A stretch of 30,468 nt of DNA from Hyphomonas sp. UBA5111 (GCA_002414505.1 DHZF01000076.1:11312-41779); one strand, 5' to 3'; shown: positions 8,281 through 17,045, numbered from the stretch's first letter. The notes: generated from the letters alone by a model not told the origin. Made by a program: numbers and translations.

Positions 8281-8587
8281 AAACACCAATGTGGATATTC
8301 GGGAACGCTTCGTTCCTGAAAAGGTACCACCAACTAGATACCAGGCTGGGTGGCATTCCATTACCGCATTGCCAAAGTGGGACGCGAGACGGTTACGGAG
8401 ACGGGCAGATTGCCAGCCACCGTAACCGTCTTTCCATTTGCGGGCGAAGTTGATGACGCTCAGCACTCAGAACCCCCAAATATCCCAAATGTTTTCCACG
8501 CCATATCTGTAGTAATCATTACAGAATAACGCATTTCTTGCAAGTCATTCTCAAGAAAGTCCTGTTCAAATTCCATGTAAACGAAAT
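8281..8587. other. Gene-poor stretch with several inverted repeats
   Basis: I see no convincing gene between the tetR operator and the GH3 terminator. The stretch holds a 10-bp stem with one G-T pair (8298-8320, core GGAACG-CTT-CGTTCC), an 11-bp perfect inverted repeat GACGGTTACGG / CCGTAACCGTC (8388-8398 and 8420-8430), and TTTCTTG / CAAGAAA (8534-8540, 8552-8558). The part from about 8460 is clearly richer in A+T than its surroundings. It could be a decayed mobile fragment or a regulatory region. A 75-codon frame crossing it on the minus strand also crosses the operator and is not credible. Confidence 0.5.
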
Positions 8588-8609
8588 GGGCCTGCTCGAG
8601 AGCAGGCCC
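8588..8609 (-). terminator. Likely terminator of the GH3 gene
   Basis: A perfect 9-bp stem GGGCCTGCT / AGCAGGCCC with a 4-nt loop lies 33 bp after the GH3 stop. On the minus strand it is followed by ATTTCGTTT, an interrupted T tract, so termination may be only moderate. Confidence 0.65.
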
Positions 8610-8641
8610 AAATTAACTATGCAGTGCGTTGCGAACTATAA

Positions 8642-11374
8642 CTATTCGCTGGAAACGAAGCGGACATTACTTTCCTCAATCGAGTCTTCGTCAACATAAC
8701 CCGGCTGGCCACTGCCCAGGGTCAACACGGCTTCCGTACCCTCCGGCGTGACGAAGTTTCCGTCCGTATCGTAATAGCCGATCCGCTCCGGGGAGAGATC
8801 GAAACGAATCGTTTGACGCTCTCCGGGTGCCAGTTCGACCACTTCAAACGCCACCAATTCGATCCGCGGCACGGCGGCATGCGCCCGGTCCTTGTGCTGG
8901 ATATAGGCCTGCACCACTTCCCGGCCCGGCATGTCGCCCGTATTCGTCACCGTCACGCTGACCGGCAGAGACTCGGCGGCGTCATGCGCCTCCGGCACTG
9001 ACAGGCCGCTATAAGCGAAGCTCGTATAGGAGAGGCCGTGACCGAACGGATAGAGCGGTTCGCCCTCGTAATATTTGTAGGTCCGGTTCGCCATGGAATA
9101 GTCACCAAAGTCCGGCAGGTCATCGACCGATTTGTAGAAGGTCACCGGCAGGCGGCCCGACGGGCTGTATTCGCCCCAGAGCAGGTCTGCGATGGCCTTG
9201 CCGGCCTGTTCGCCCGGATAGAAGGCCTGCACGATGGCCGGCAAATTCTCATTCTCCCAGTTCAGCCCCATGGCCGAGCCGGAGAAGTTCACCATCACGA
9301 CGGGCTTGCCCGTGGCGTGCAGTGCTTTCAGCAGCGTCTCCTGGCTTTCCGGCAGATTGATGTGTGTGCGATCGCCGCCCAGGAAGCCGTCGAGTTCAAC
9401 GCCCATTTCCTCGCCTTCGAGATTGGCATCAATGCCGCCGAAGAACAGGATCACGTCTGCATCTTCTGCCGCCGTCATGGCTTCGGCCTTAAGGTCGCGG
9501 GAAACGTCGGTCCAGTTGAGATAGGCGTACTTGTCCAGCTGGTCGCGCGGCCAGCCGCTGTCGAATTTCAGCACCATATGGACCGAATAGGCCTCACCCG
9601 CCTGCATCTCGATGCCGTCCATCTCGCCGACGGGCTCGCCATTGATCTCGACCTCGCTCCAGCGCGACGGCTGGAAGCGGTAGACGCCATCGGTCTCCGG
9701 GACGATCACACCATCCCAGGTCGCACTGAATTCGTCATTCAGGCCGTCCGTGCTCGGCGTGCGGTCCCAGTAGAAGTCGATCTTCTCTTCGACCTGTTCC
9801 AGCGTCGGCTCGCCTTCGAGCGTCTTGTTGGGATAGTAAGCGGCCTTCACACCCGGCACGAGATTGCCGTCGGCATCCTCATGGAACAGAGCGGCCGCCG
9901 GAATTGGCTTGTAATTGGAGTAATTGTCGCCTGCGATGGTCGAGCCGACCGCATAGGTGACATTCTCCGCGCCGATCTTGGCCTTCACGCCTTCCAGCGC
10001 CGTGACGGGCTGGGTCGGGCGGCCATAATAGTTTGCCACCAGCGTCCACCAATTGTCGGCATTCGGACCGATCACGGCGACCTTTGTCTCAGGTGCCAGC
10101 GGCAGGATGCCGTCATTCTTCAACAGGACCAGCGACTGGCGCGCGGCCTGTTCGGACAGGGCGATATGATCATCATTCGCCACGATGTCGATTGGCGTAT
10201 CGGCCCACGGCACCAAGGAGGGATCATCATACATGCCGAGGCGGAACAAGGCCGTGTATAGCCGCTCCACTGCCTGGTCGATGGTGGCTTCGTCGATCAG
10301 GCCCTGCGCCACGGCGTCCGGCAGGGCATCCATCTTGTTGCCCTCGCCATCTCCGCAATTGAGGTCCGTACCCATCTTCACAGACAGGGCCGCGGCTTCG
10401 GCGCGGGTGTCGACATAATCATGCGCCGCATAAGGCGCTTCGCCTGCGGCCTTTTTCTCTTCATCGTAGTAGAAATCGCCAATCGCGCCGCAATCGGAGA
10501 CGACATATCCGTCGAATTTCAATTCATCCCGCAGCAGATCCACCATCAGGCGCTCGCTGCCACAGGCCGGCGCGCCCCAGACGGCGTTATAGGCACACAT
10601 GACGGAGCCGACGTCGGTTTCGTCGAACGCCATCTTGAAGGCCGGCAGATAGGTTTCCCAGAGATCGGCATCAGTGGCGTGATAGTCGTCGCGGTGGCGC
10701 GACGGCTCAGGGCCGGAATGAACGGCATAGTGTTTCACCGTTGCGATGGCCTTGAGGTATTTCTCGTCATCGCCCTGGATGCCGTTGACGAAATTCACCG
10801 CCATACGGCCCGTCAGGAACGGATCCTCGCCATAGGTTTCCTGTCCCCTGCCCCAGCGCGGGTCACGGAAGATGTTGATGTTCGGCGACCAGAAGGTCAG
10901 CCCGCCATACATGGCATAGACGTCTTCGGAGGCGTAATAATGATGCTTGGCGCGGCCCTCGTCGGAAATCGTCGTGGCGATCTCCAGCATCAGGTCCTCA
11001 TCCCAGGTCGAGGCAAGGCCAATGGCCTGCGGGAAGACCGTCGCATGGCCCGCGCGGGCCACCCCGTGCAGGGCCTCGTTCCACCAATTGTATTCGTGCA
11101 GGCCAAGGCGCGGAATGCTGGCGGCCTTGTCGTACATTTGCGCGGCTTTCTCTTCCAGCGTCATGCGGCTGACGAGATCTTTCGCGCGCGCTTCCGGGCT
11201 CAGGGACGCGTCCATATAGGGCGGAGTCTGCGGCGCGGCATCGGCCGTGGCCTCCGCCAGCTCAGCCGGCGCCTCTTCCGCCTGCAAACTCGCGCAGCCA
11301 GCCAACAGCGCAATCGACGCCGCAGCACCCAAAAGGTTGAATTTGTTCAGAATTCCATGCTTACGCATAGCCAT
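8642..11374 (-). CDS. Glycoside hydrolase family 3 lipoprotein with PA14 insert (beta-xylosidase/glucosidase type)
   Basis: The 910-residue enzyme removes terminal beta-linked sugars from oligosaccharides. A lipoprotein signal (ALLAGCAS, cysteine 27) anchors it in the envelope. The GH3 N-terminal barrel follows, with WNEALHGVAR, DPRWGRGQETYGEDP, a KHY pair and the nucleophile region YVVSDCGAI (Asp at about 294). The second GH3 domain is interrupted by a PA14 module (about 490-625: FSATWDGVIVPETDGVYRF). The C-terminus is a fibronectin-III-like domain (PLYPFGHGLSYTSF, then YIQHKDR). This architecture is common in beta-xylosidases and some beta-glucosidases; the exact sugar is uncertain. Start: ATG 11374 follows AGGGAG at 6 nt. 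A longer frame to 11449 has no signal peptide at its N-terminus. No other polysaccharide genes are nearby. Confidence 0.93.
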   Translation of the reverse strand: MAMRKHGILNKFNLLGAAASIALLAGCASLQAEEAPAELAEATADAAPQTPPYMDASLSPEARAKDLVSRMTLEEKAAQMYDKAASIPRLGLHEYNWWNEALHGVARAGHATVFPQAIGLASTWDEDLMLEIATTISDEGRAKHHYYASEDVYAMYGGLTFWSPNINIFRDPRWGRGQETYGEDPFLTGRMAVNFVNGIQGDDEKYLKAIATVKHYAVHSGPEPSRHRDDYHATDADLWETYLPAFKMAFDETDVGSVMCAYNAVWGAPACGSERLMVDLLRDELKFDGYVVSDCGAIGDFYYDEEKKAAGEAPYAAHDYVDTRAEAAALSVKMGTDLNCGDGEGNKMDALPDAVAQGLIDEATIDQAVERLYTALFRLGMYDDPSLVPWADTPIDIVANDDHIALSEQAARQSLVLLKNDGILPLAPETKVAVIGPNADNWWTLVANYYGRPTQPVTALEGVKAKIGAENVTYAVGSTIAGDNYSNYKPIPAAALFHEDADGNLVPGVKAAYYPNKTLEGEPTLEQVEEKIDFYWDRTPSTDGLNDEFSATWDGVIVPETDGVYRFQPSRWSEVEINGEPVGEMDGIEMQAGEAYSVHMVLKFDSGWPRDQLDKYAYLNWTDVSRDLKAEAMTAAEDADVILFFGGIDANLEGEEMGVELDGFLGGDRTHINLPESQETLLKALHATGKPVVMVNFSGSAMGLNWENENLPAIVQAFYPGEQAGKAIADLLWGEYSPSGRLPVTFYKSVDDLPDFGDYSMANRTYKYYEGEPLYPFGHGLSYTSFAYSGLSVPEAHDAAESLPVSVTVTNTGDMPGREVVQAYIQHKDRAHAAVPRIELVAFEVVELAPGERQTIRFDLSPERIGYYDTDGNFVTPEGTEAVLTLGSGQPGYVDEDSIEESNVRFVSSE

Positions 11375-11441
11375 GTCGCTCTCCCTGTGACGTTTCTCAG
11401 GGGCCGCGATCTTGCGCAGTCGCCCCCTTATTGAGGCGCAT

Positions 11442-11456
11442 TGTTGCACGCTAACA
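11442..11456. promoter_or_regulatory. Candidate LacI-type operator upstream of the GH3 gene
   Basis: TGTTGCACGCTAACA is an imperfect inverted repeat (outer arms TGTT / AACA) lying 68-82 bp upstream of the GH3 start. The CGCTAACA half resembles half-sites of LacI-family sugar regulators known from Caulobacter-type bacteria. No LacI gene lies in the window, so this is a suggestion only. Confidence 0.3.
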
Positions 11457-11511
11457 TTTTTTGCGCCAGACGCTTTTTAGGCTTTTTTGGGCCCGGCAAT
11501 CTGACCCGTAA

Positions 11512-11949
11512 TCAGACCGGCTTCAGCGTCTTCGGATCGAGCCCGCCCATGCGGCAGACTTCCTTCCATTCATTCGGCTTGACCGGTTGGACGGACAGGC
11601 GGAATGAGGTGACAAGGCTCATCTCTTCCAATTTCGGATTGGCCTTCACATCCTTCAGCTTCACCGGCTTGGGCATGTCCGCCAGCGCGCGCAGGTAGAC
11701 GCAATCCCAACGTTCATCATCGGTCGTGGAATCCGGCGCGCTCTCGGCACAAACCTCCACAACACCAACGACCTCCAGCCCCTTGTTGGAGTGATAAAAG
11801 AAGGCGCGGTCACCGATCTTCATGTCGCGCATGAAATTGCGGGCCTGGTAGTTGCGGATGCCGGACCATTCCTCGCCCTCATCGCCCTTGGCCTTCTGCT
11901 CGTCCCAGCTCCAGGCGTCGGGTTCGGATTTGAACAGCCAGTATTTCAT
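11512..11949 (-). CDS. EVE-domain protein
   Basis: A single EVE domain fills the whole 145 residues: MKYWLFKSEPDAWSWD at the start, WSGIRNYQARNFMRDMKIGD, FFYHSNKGLEVVGVVEV and WKEVCRMGGLDPKTLKPV at the end. EVE belongs to the PUA-like fold; known members bind modified bases such as 5-methylcytosine derivatives, and the human relative is thymocyte nuclear protein 1. The ATG overlaps the stop of the DUF3445 gene (ATGA), so the two are translationally coupled. The GH3 gene follows after 137 bp but has its own putative regulatory site. The biological partner of such stand-alone bacterial EVE proteins is not established. Confidence 0.93.
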   Translation of the reverse strand: MKYWLFKSEPDAWSWDEQKAKGDEGEEWSGIRNYQARNFMRDMKIGDRAFFYHSNKGLEVVGVVEVCAESAPDSTTDDERWDCVYLRALADMPKPVKLKDVKANPKLEEMSLVTSFRLSVQPVKPNEWKEVCRMGGLDPKTLKPV

Positions 11950-12809
11950 TTATCCTGCCTCGTCTTTTTGCTGCCTTCGGAAGTAACGGGATTCCGGCGC
12001 GCGTCCAGTGCAGTGCCCACCAGCCGGTCATAAGCGGCCCAGCCCTTGTAGCGGTGCATCGCCGGATCAACGCCCTGCCACGCCGCCGCAAAGGCTTCCA
12101 CATGGCGCGGCGTGGAGAGCGCCGCGCGCAGCGGATCAATCACGATACGGATGGTAAAGAGCAGCGCGCCGGTCTGCGGCAATTTCCGGATCGTCTGGCG
12201 CTCGACGCGCAGATGCAGCACGTCCAGCGCCGCCGCATCGGGCGTTGCCGTGGCAAGGTCTTTCAAAGGCCCGGAATCGGGCGTGAATCGCGCCTCCCCC
12301 GCCTGAACAGTCCAGTTGAACCGTTCCAGCACGCGCCCCGGTTGCAGCCCGTCAAAGATGCGGGAAATGCGCGCCGCAAGGCCGGGGTCGCCGCCGGGAA
12401 CAGGCCCATGCACGCCGCCGAGCGGCTGGCCGATCTTCTCCGCAAGCCGCCAGTAGGTCGGCGCGCAAAGACTTGCCGCCCTGAGCCGCCAGAGGCCCTC
12501 ACCGTCGCGAAGCATGAGGCAAAGATCGTCGGAGACCATTGAAGCGGCGGCTTCCAGCGGGGTGGGCCAGTCCTCGTCCGCCGGTCCGGTGACCGCCAGA
12601 ATAGCTGCAGCCGCTTCCGCCATTTCGGCTTCGGCATCCTGCGCCGCGAACACCTCGCTCCGGCGCGCGCGCATCAGCTGGCGCTTGGGGGCCAGCCCTG
12701 CCGCGGCCTCGCTGTCCGGCAGCAACCACGCCTCCGGCGCAATCGGCTTCAGCCCCGGCGCGATGCCGGGCGGACCGTCAAGGAATGGCAGATAGGGCGG
12801 CGTTCGCAT
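11946..12809 (-). CDS. DUF3445 protein (haem-dependent oxidative N-demethylase type)
   Basis: The 287-residue protein matches the DUF3445 family, whose characterised members include the haem-containing subunit of oxidative N-demethylase acting on methylamines. Family features seen are the N-terminal PPYLPFLDGPPGIAPGLKPI, the central SLCAPTYWRLAEKIGQPL-GGVHGPVPG (about 112-140) and LRVERQTIRKLPQTGALLFT with IRIVIDPL (about 200-230). No partner subunits of a multi-subunit demethylase are adjacent, so it probably works alone or with the coupled EVE protein. It starts 9 bp after the methyltransferase stop and overlaps the EVE start. No signal peptide is present. Function is inferred from family resemblance. 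Confidence 0.82.
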   Translation of the reverse strand: MRTPPYLPFLDGPPGIAPGLKPIAPEAWLLPDSEAAAGLAPKRQLMRARRSEVFAAQDAEAEMAEAAAAILAVTGPADEDWPTPLEAAASMVSDDLCLMLRDGEGLWRLRAASLCAPTYWRLAEKIGQPLGGVHGPVPGGDPGLAARISRIFDGLQPGRVLERFNWTVQAGEARFTPDSGPLKDLATATPDAAALDVLHLRVERQTIRKLPQTGALLFTIRIVIDPLRAALSTPRHVEAFAAAWQGVDPAMHRYKGWAAYDRLVGTALDARRNPVTSEGSKKTRQDK

Positions 12810-12818
12810 CGCCGCGTG

Positions 12819-13445
12819 TCAGACCGGAACCGCGCTGCCCCAGCTGACAAAGCCAGCCACTTTGGGCGTCGACGGCAGATACATCGTCTCCGCCTCATCC
12901 AGCCGGAACCCGGCCGAGGCAAACATCGCTTCGGTATCGCGCGTCAAATGGCAGCCGCCTGCCAGAGGCTTCCAGATCGGCTCGATCCGGCGCTGCCATT
13001 TGGCGACGCCTTCATCGGGCGCAAGGCCATGCTCGGAGAACAGGATCTTCCCGCCGGGTTTCAGCACACGGCGCACTTCCTTCAGCGAAGCTTCCCAATC
13101 AGGAATGGTGCAGAGCACGAAGGTAATCACGGCGGTGTCGATGGAATCGTCTTCCAGCGGAATGGATTCCGCACCCGTCTGCAGGAAATCGATATGATGG
13201 CCAATGCCAAGACGCCCGGCCTCGCGGCGGGCCTTGCCCACCATCACCTCTGAGGGCTCCAGCGCATAGAGATGGTCCACCTTGTTGCCATCATAGAGCG
13301 CGAAATTCGTGCCCGAGCCAGCGCCGATCTCCAGCACCTGCCCCTCAGCTTGCGGAACGACTTTCTCGCGCTGTTTCATGATCGGCTTCGTGCTGCAGGC
13401 GCACGACACCAGATGCGGTACGACGTAGCGGTCCCACGGATTCAC
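12819..13445 (-). CDS. Class I SAM-dependent methyltransferase
   Basis: The 208-residue protein has methyltransferase motif I VLEIGAGSGTNFALYD (about 38-53), motif II ALEPSEVM, a motif IV-like DTAVITFVLCTIPDWEASL (about 104-122) and post-motif VLKPGGKILFSEHG. The N-terminal WDRYVVPHLVSCACSTKPIM is typical of a small UbiE-like subgroup of unknown substrate. I keep the GTG start at 13445 because that N-terminus is family-conserved. It overlaps the upstream gene's stop as GTGA, indicating translational coupling. The DUF3445 gene follows after 9 bp. Confidence 0.88.
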   Translation of the reverse strand: MNPWDRYVVPHLVSCACSTKPIMKQREKVVPQAEGQVLEIGAGSGTNFALYDGNKVDHLYALEPSEVMVGKARREAGRLGIGHHIDFLQTGAESIPLEDDSIDTAVITFVLCTIPDWEASLKEVRRVLKPGGKILFSEHGLAPDEGVAKWQRRIEPIWKPLAGGCHLTRDTEAMFASAGFRLDEAETMYLPSTPKVAGFVSWGSAVPV

Positions 13446-14161
13446 TGTTCCGGCTCCTCGGTCATGCTGTATCCCGGATAGCGCTGTTTCTGGATCAGAG
13501 TCTTGGTCGCCTCGGTCGGCCGGGCGATCAGCGCATCCTGCGTGATGTTCACGACATATTCGAACCGGTCGCCCATGGGCTGGTAGGAGGCTGAGCCATA
13601 TTGCGCGTCAATCCCGAACCGGCCGCCCTGCTCCTGGGCCAGCCGGTGCACGTCGAGGCCCGGATTGGTCGCCAGCGCGATGCCGTTCGTCGTCGCCTCG
13701 GTCACCGCATCCGGCGTGAACCGGCGTGACAGGCGGCCTTCGATGAAATCGAGCCGGTAGATCGAGTCATAACCCAGCATGTTGGCCACCGGCTTGAACT
13801 TGATGACCTGTGCGCCGATCTCGAATTCATTGCCGCGCAGCACGGGCTGGGCGCCGTTGGCTTCAACCAGCTTGCGACCATCGGAAAAGGTCAGATCCAG
13901 CGTATAGGCATTCTCTTCGCCCTCAACCGCTTCGAATTTCACATTCGCGGCGTAGCGTTCCTTGGTCAGGCGCTTGTAGGTCTGCAAATTGAGGCCGGCA
14001 AAGGCCACGACACCTGCAAGGGCGAGGAACCCGGCGCCAAAGGTCAGCCGCACTGCGCCGGACCCGGCTTTCAGCCGCGCAAGTTTCCCGAAGCCTGCAA
14101 ACAGCAGCATCAGGCCGATCACGGCCGCAATTGCTGGCAAAATCCACCAGATCAGTCCCAT
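13442..14161 (-). CDS. Unknown protein with two N-terminal membrane segments
   Basis: I do not recognise this 239-residue protein. Residues about 3-23 and 36-56 are hydrophobic and form two membrane segments, leaving a large hydrophilic C-terminal domain (from about 60), which is probably periplasmic or cytoplasmic beta-rich. The strong ribosome site AGGAGG lies 9 nt before ATG 14161, and TATAGT (14223-14218) is a good -10 candidate. It is the first gene of the operon with the methyltransferase, DUF3445 and EVE genes, overlapping the methyltransferase start. Confidence 0.8.
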   Translation of the reverse strand: MGLIWWILPAIAAVIGLMLLFAGFGKLARLKAGSGAVRLTFGAGFLALAGVVAFAGLNLQTYKRLTKERYAANVKFEAVEGEENAYTLDLTFSDGRKLVEANGAQPVLRGNEFEIGAQVIKFKPVANMLGYDSIYRLDFIEGRLSRRFTPDAVTEATTNGIALATNPGLDVHRLAQEQGGRFGIDAQYGSASYQPMGDRFEYVVNITQDALIARPTEATKTLIQKQRYPGYSMTEEPEQ

Positions 14162-14389
14162 ACAACCACACCTCCTGATAACAGGTCCGGATCGGCCCCG
14201 CCTTCCACCTGCTAATGACTATAACAGCTTCTTAACGATTGTTTAGCGCGTCCCGCAGCACTCGGTTCCCTGGCAGGCCGCACCTGACCCCAAGCTGAAT
14301 AAGGCGATTTTCCCTGCGAATGGCTGCCTGGCAAGAGAAAGTCCAAAGCCCCCTGCCCAGCCCGGATAAATCCTGCTAACGGCGAAGAC

Positions 14390-15292
14390 ATGTCCTTTCG
14401 CGATTTCGTCCTTCTGTTCGCCGTGTGCCTTGTCTGGGGCCTCAACATTGTCATCACACGCTGGGTGGTTGCGGATTTGGGCGTGCCGCCGATCTTCTTC
14501 GCCGCGACCCGTTTTGCCGGCGTCGCCCTCCTGCTCCTCGCCTTCCTCCGGCCGAAGCCCGAAGACCTGAAGATGCTGTTCCTGATCGCCATGTTCATTG
14601 GCGCGGTGCATTTCTCGCTCCTCTTCCTCGGCCTGAAGAATGCCGAAGCGTCCGCCGCCTCGATCACCGGCCAGCTCGGCGCGCCCTTCTCGACATTGAT
14701 GAGCATGGCCTTCCTGGGCGAGACCATTGGCTGGCGCCGCGGCCTCGGCATCATGCTGTCCTTTGCCGGTGTCGTGCTGATCGCATTCGACCCGGCGAGT
14801 TTCACCATTTCCATCGGCCTCATCTATATCACCATCGCCGCCTTTGTCGGCTCGGTCGGCGGCATCCTGATGAAGCGCTTGCCGCCTATCAAGGCGCTGC
14901 GCCTGCAGGCCTGGGTCGGCCTGTTCAGTTTCGCGCCCCTCTTCATCACGTCCGGCCTGATCGAGACCGGCCAGATGGAAGCGCTCGCGCGCGGTGGCTG
15001 GCAGCTTGGCCTTGCCTGGCTGTTCGCCGTGGTCGGCGTCTCCATCTTCGGGCATGGCGGCTTCTACACCCTGATCAAGAAATACGACATTTCGCTGCTC
15101 TCGCCGCTTACCCTGATGACCCCGGTCTGGGGTGTGGTCTTCGGCATAGCCCTGCTGAATGAGCCGATCACGGCGCGGCTCGTGCTGGGCTCGGTGATCT
15201 CCCTGTCCGGTGTGTTCGTGATCGCCGTGCGTCAGAACCGGACGCTGCCGGACGCGGCCATCGTCAAGAAGATGGGCGCAGGAGGCAGCTGA
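14390..15292 (+). CDS. EamA/DMT-family transporter
   Basis: The 300-residue inner-membrane protein consists of two EamA repeats of about five helices each. The N-terminal VCLVWGLNIVITRWVV and the mid-protein FSTLMSMAFLGETIGWRRGLGIMLSFAGVVLI are typical, as is the second-repeat ending LNEPITARLVLGSVISLSGVFVI. Members export metabolites or amino acids; the substrate is not predictable. Its TGA overlaps the ATG of the following amidase gene (TGATG), so the two are translated together. The ribosome site (GGCGAAG) is weak. Confidence 0.93.
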   Translation: MSFRDFVLLFAVCLVWGLNIVITRWVVADLGVPPIFFAATRFAGVALLLLAFLRPKPEDLKMLFLIAMFIGAVHFSLLFLGLKNAEASAASITGQLGAPFSTLMSMAFLGETIGWRRGLGIMLSFAGVVLIAFDPASFTISIGLIYITIAAFVGSVGGILMKRLPPIKALRLQAWVGLFSFAPLFITSGLIETGQMEALARGGWQLGLAWLFAVVGVSIFGHGGFYTLIKKYDISLLSPLTLMTPVWGVVFGIALLNEPITARLVLGSVISLSGVFVIAVRQNRTLPDAAIVKKMGAGGS

Positions 15293-16041
15293 TGGACATC
15301 ACCCGCGCCGAAAGCCCGAACTTCAATGAGCGCAAGCACAAACTCGACATGCTGGTGCTGCACTATACCGGCATGGCCACCGGCGAAGAGGCCCTGGAGC
15401 GCATGTGCGATCCCGTCGCCGAGGTCTCCGCGCACTATATGGTCTGGGAAGATGGCCGCATCGCCCAACTGGTCGATGAGGACAAACGCGCCTGGCATGC
15501 GGGCGTCTCAAGCTGGCAGGGCCAGCAGGATCTCAACTCCCGCTCCATCGGCATCGAAATCGTCAATGGCGGGCATGACTTCCCCCTGCCCGATGGCAGC
15601 CTGCCGCCTTATCCGCGTCCGCAGATCCATGCCCTGCTGGACCTGATCCACGACATTCTCGCCCGCCATGAGATTCCGGCCACCCGTATTCTCGGCCATT
15701 CCGACATCGCGCCCCTGCGCAAGCAGGACCCTGGAGAGCACTTCCCGTGGGAACGGCTGGCCCGCGCCGGCATCGGCCACTGGCCGCAGATCGAAGGCAC
15801 GACACAGGAGATCATCGGCAAGGGGCTGGAACGCGGCGCGTCCGGCTCCAGCGTCTGGCGCATGCAGACCATGCTGTCTGAGATCGGCTATGGCTTCGAT
15901 GTTACCGACATTTATGGCGAGACCTGCGAGAAAGTGGTCACCGCCTTCCAGCGCCGTTGGCTGCCGGACCATGTCACCGGCCAGGCCGACCTCGACACGC
16001 TGCGCCACATCGGCGTCATTCACGCGCTCTACACGGCCTGA
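15292..16041 (+). CDS. N-acetylmuramoyl-L-alanine amidase, AmpD/AmiD type, with peptidoglycan-binding domain
   Basis: The enzyme cleaves the bond between N-acetylmuramic acid and the stem peptide. The amidase_2 domain (about 15-155) has the zinc ligands His24 (LVLHYTG), His136 (GHSDIAP) and Asp146 (KQDPGEHFPW), plus the catalytic Lys144; the spacing equals that of AmpD (His154, Lys162, Asp164). A peptidoglycan-binding repeat occupies about 180-245 (SSVWRMQTMLSEIGYG, VTAFQRRWLPD). No signal peptide or lipobox is visible, so the protein looks cytoplasmic, suggesting wall-fragment recycling despite the AmiD-like domain order. It is coupled to the EamA gene, and its last 13 bp overlap the convergent YihY gene. 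Confidence 0.93.
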   Translation: MDITRAESPNFNERKHKLDMLVLHYTGMATGEEALERMCDPVAEVSAHYMVWEDGRIAQLVDEDKRAWHAGVSSWQGQQDLNSRSIGIEIVNGGHDFPLPDGSLPPYPRPQIHALLDLIHDILARHEIPATRILGHSDIAPLRKQDPGEHFPWERLARAGIGHWPQIEGTTQEIIGKGLERGASGSSVWRMQTMLSEIGYGFDVTDIYGETCEKVVTAFQRRWLPDHVTGQADLDTLRHIGVIHALYTA

Positions 16042-16964
16042 GTGACTTCGGCGTCCAATTCTTCTTCGTCAGCTTCTTCAATCACTTCCTCGCGCTGCAT
16101 CCGCGCGGCCCACTCCACCGCCAGCGCCGCGCCGAAGAGAAGTGCCGAGACCGACACCGATAGCCAGATGAAGCCGAGGATCACCGAAGCCAGCGCGCCG
16201 TAGAATGTGTCGAGCGCGCTGAATTTCAGGTAGAGGTGATAGCCCCAGGTCGCGACAAGCCAGGCCAGCGCCCCGGCCGCCGCGCCCATTGCCTTCGCCC
16301 GGTGCCCCTTGACGCGGCCATGCAGGGACAGGGCGATGATCAGGTAGAACACCGCGAAACACGCAATCCCTTTCCCGAGCCAGAGGGTCGAGGCAATGTC
16401 GGAAATGGTCTGCGCTACATCATAGGCAACATAGCCTTCGCGCTCGGTAATCAGCGACAGGATCATCTGCAACGCGCCCAGAATCCAGACTGACAGGATC
16501 AGCAACGCCGTCATCAGGATCGACACGCCCTGAAACCGGATGATCCGCGTGCGCCGCTCGCTGCCGGCCACCATGCGGATGCCGGTGATCGCCGCCTTGG
16601 CGCCGGAACTCGCCGTGTAGAAGACCACCAGCACCGCCAGCAATGCCCGGAACGTCACGCCCTGCGGCGTCGATTCATGGATCACATCCAGATCCGCCTT
16701 GCTGAGCGGCGCCACAGCCGAGACCAGAACCTGGTCCACCGTATCGCCCAGCTGACGGCTGAGATCAGCCGGCAACAGCGCGAACAACAGGGTCAGCGTC
16801 AGATAGATGATCGGGAAGATCGAGAAAAGCGCGTAGAAACTGATGCCCCCGGTCACGATCCGCACTTCCGGCTTGGACAGGCGCACGATGGCACACCAGA
16901 GCGGCGAGATCACCCAATGACGCACCGGCTGGGGGACGGGCAGCTTCTTGATCCAACTCAGCAT
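16029..16964 (-). CDS. YihY/BrkB-family inner-membrane protein
   Basis: The 311-residue protein carries the family signature ISFYALFSIFPIIYL near residue 41, six hydrophobic segments and, towards the end, GALASVILGFIWLSVSVSAL-LFGAALAVEW. The C-terminal tail is acidic (EEVIEEADEEELDAEV). The family was once annotated as ribonuclease BN in error; the actual role is unknown, with transport or envelope functions proposed. Its 3' end overlaps the amidase gene tail to tail. There is a 170-bp gap to the divergent phosphatase-like gene. Confidence 0.93.
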   Translation of the reverse strand: MLSWIKKLPVPQPVRHWVISPLWCAIVRLSKPEVRIVTGGISFYALFSIFPIIYLTLTLLFALLPADLSRQLGDTVDQVLVSAVAPLSKADLDVIHESTPQGVTFRALLAVLVVFYTASSGAKAAITGIRMVAGSERRTRIIRFQGVSILMTALLILSVWILGALQMILSLITEREGYVAYDVAQTISDIASTLWLGKGIACFAVFYLIIALSLHGRVKGHRAKAMGAAAGALAWLVATWGYHLYLKFSALDTFYGALASVILGFIWLSVSVSALLFGAALAVEWAARMQREEVIEEADEEELDAEVTQAV

Positions 16965-17045
16965 GCGGCCTCCATTGCACCTTATCTATATGGGGCAATT
17001 CGCGCGCCCAACCCAATATTTCCTTTTGGCGTTCGCTGGCTCTGC

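Noticed and set aside
8239..8466. 75-codon minus-strand frame upstream of tetR
   Set aside because: It covers the tetR operator and promoter and several inverted repeats, has no family resemblance and no ribosome site of note.
9038..10261. 407-codon plus-strand frame opposite the GH3 gene
   Set aside because: Antisense shadow of a well-supported GH3 enzyme; no domain recognised.
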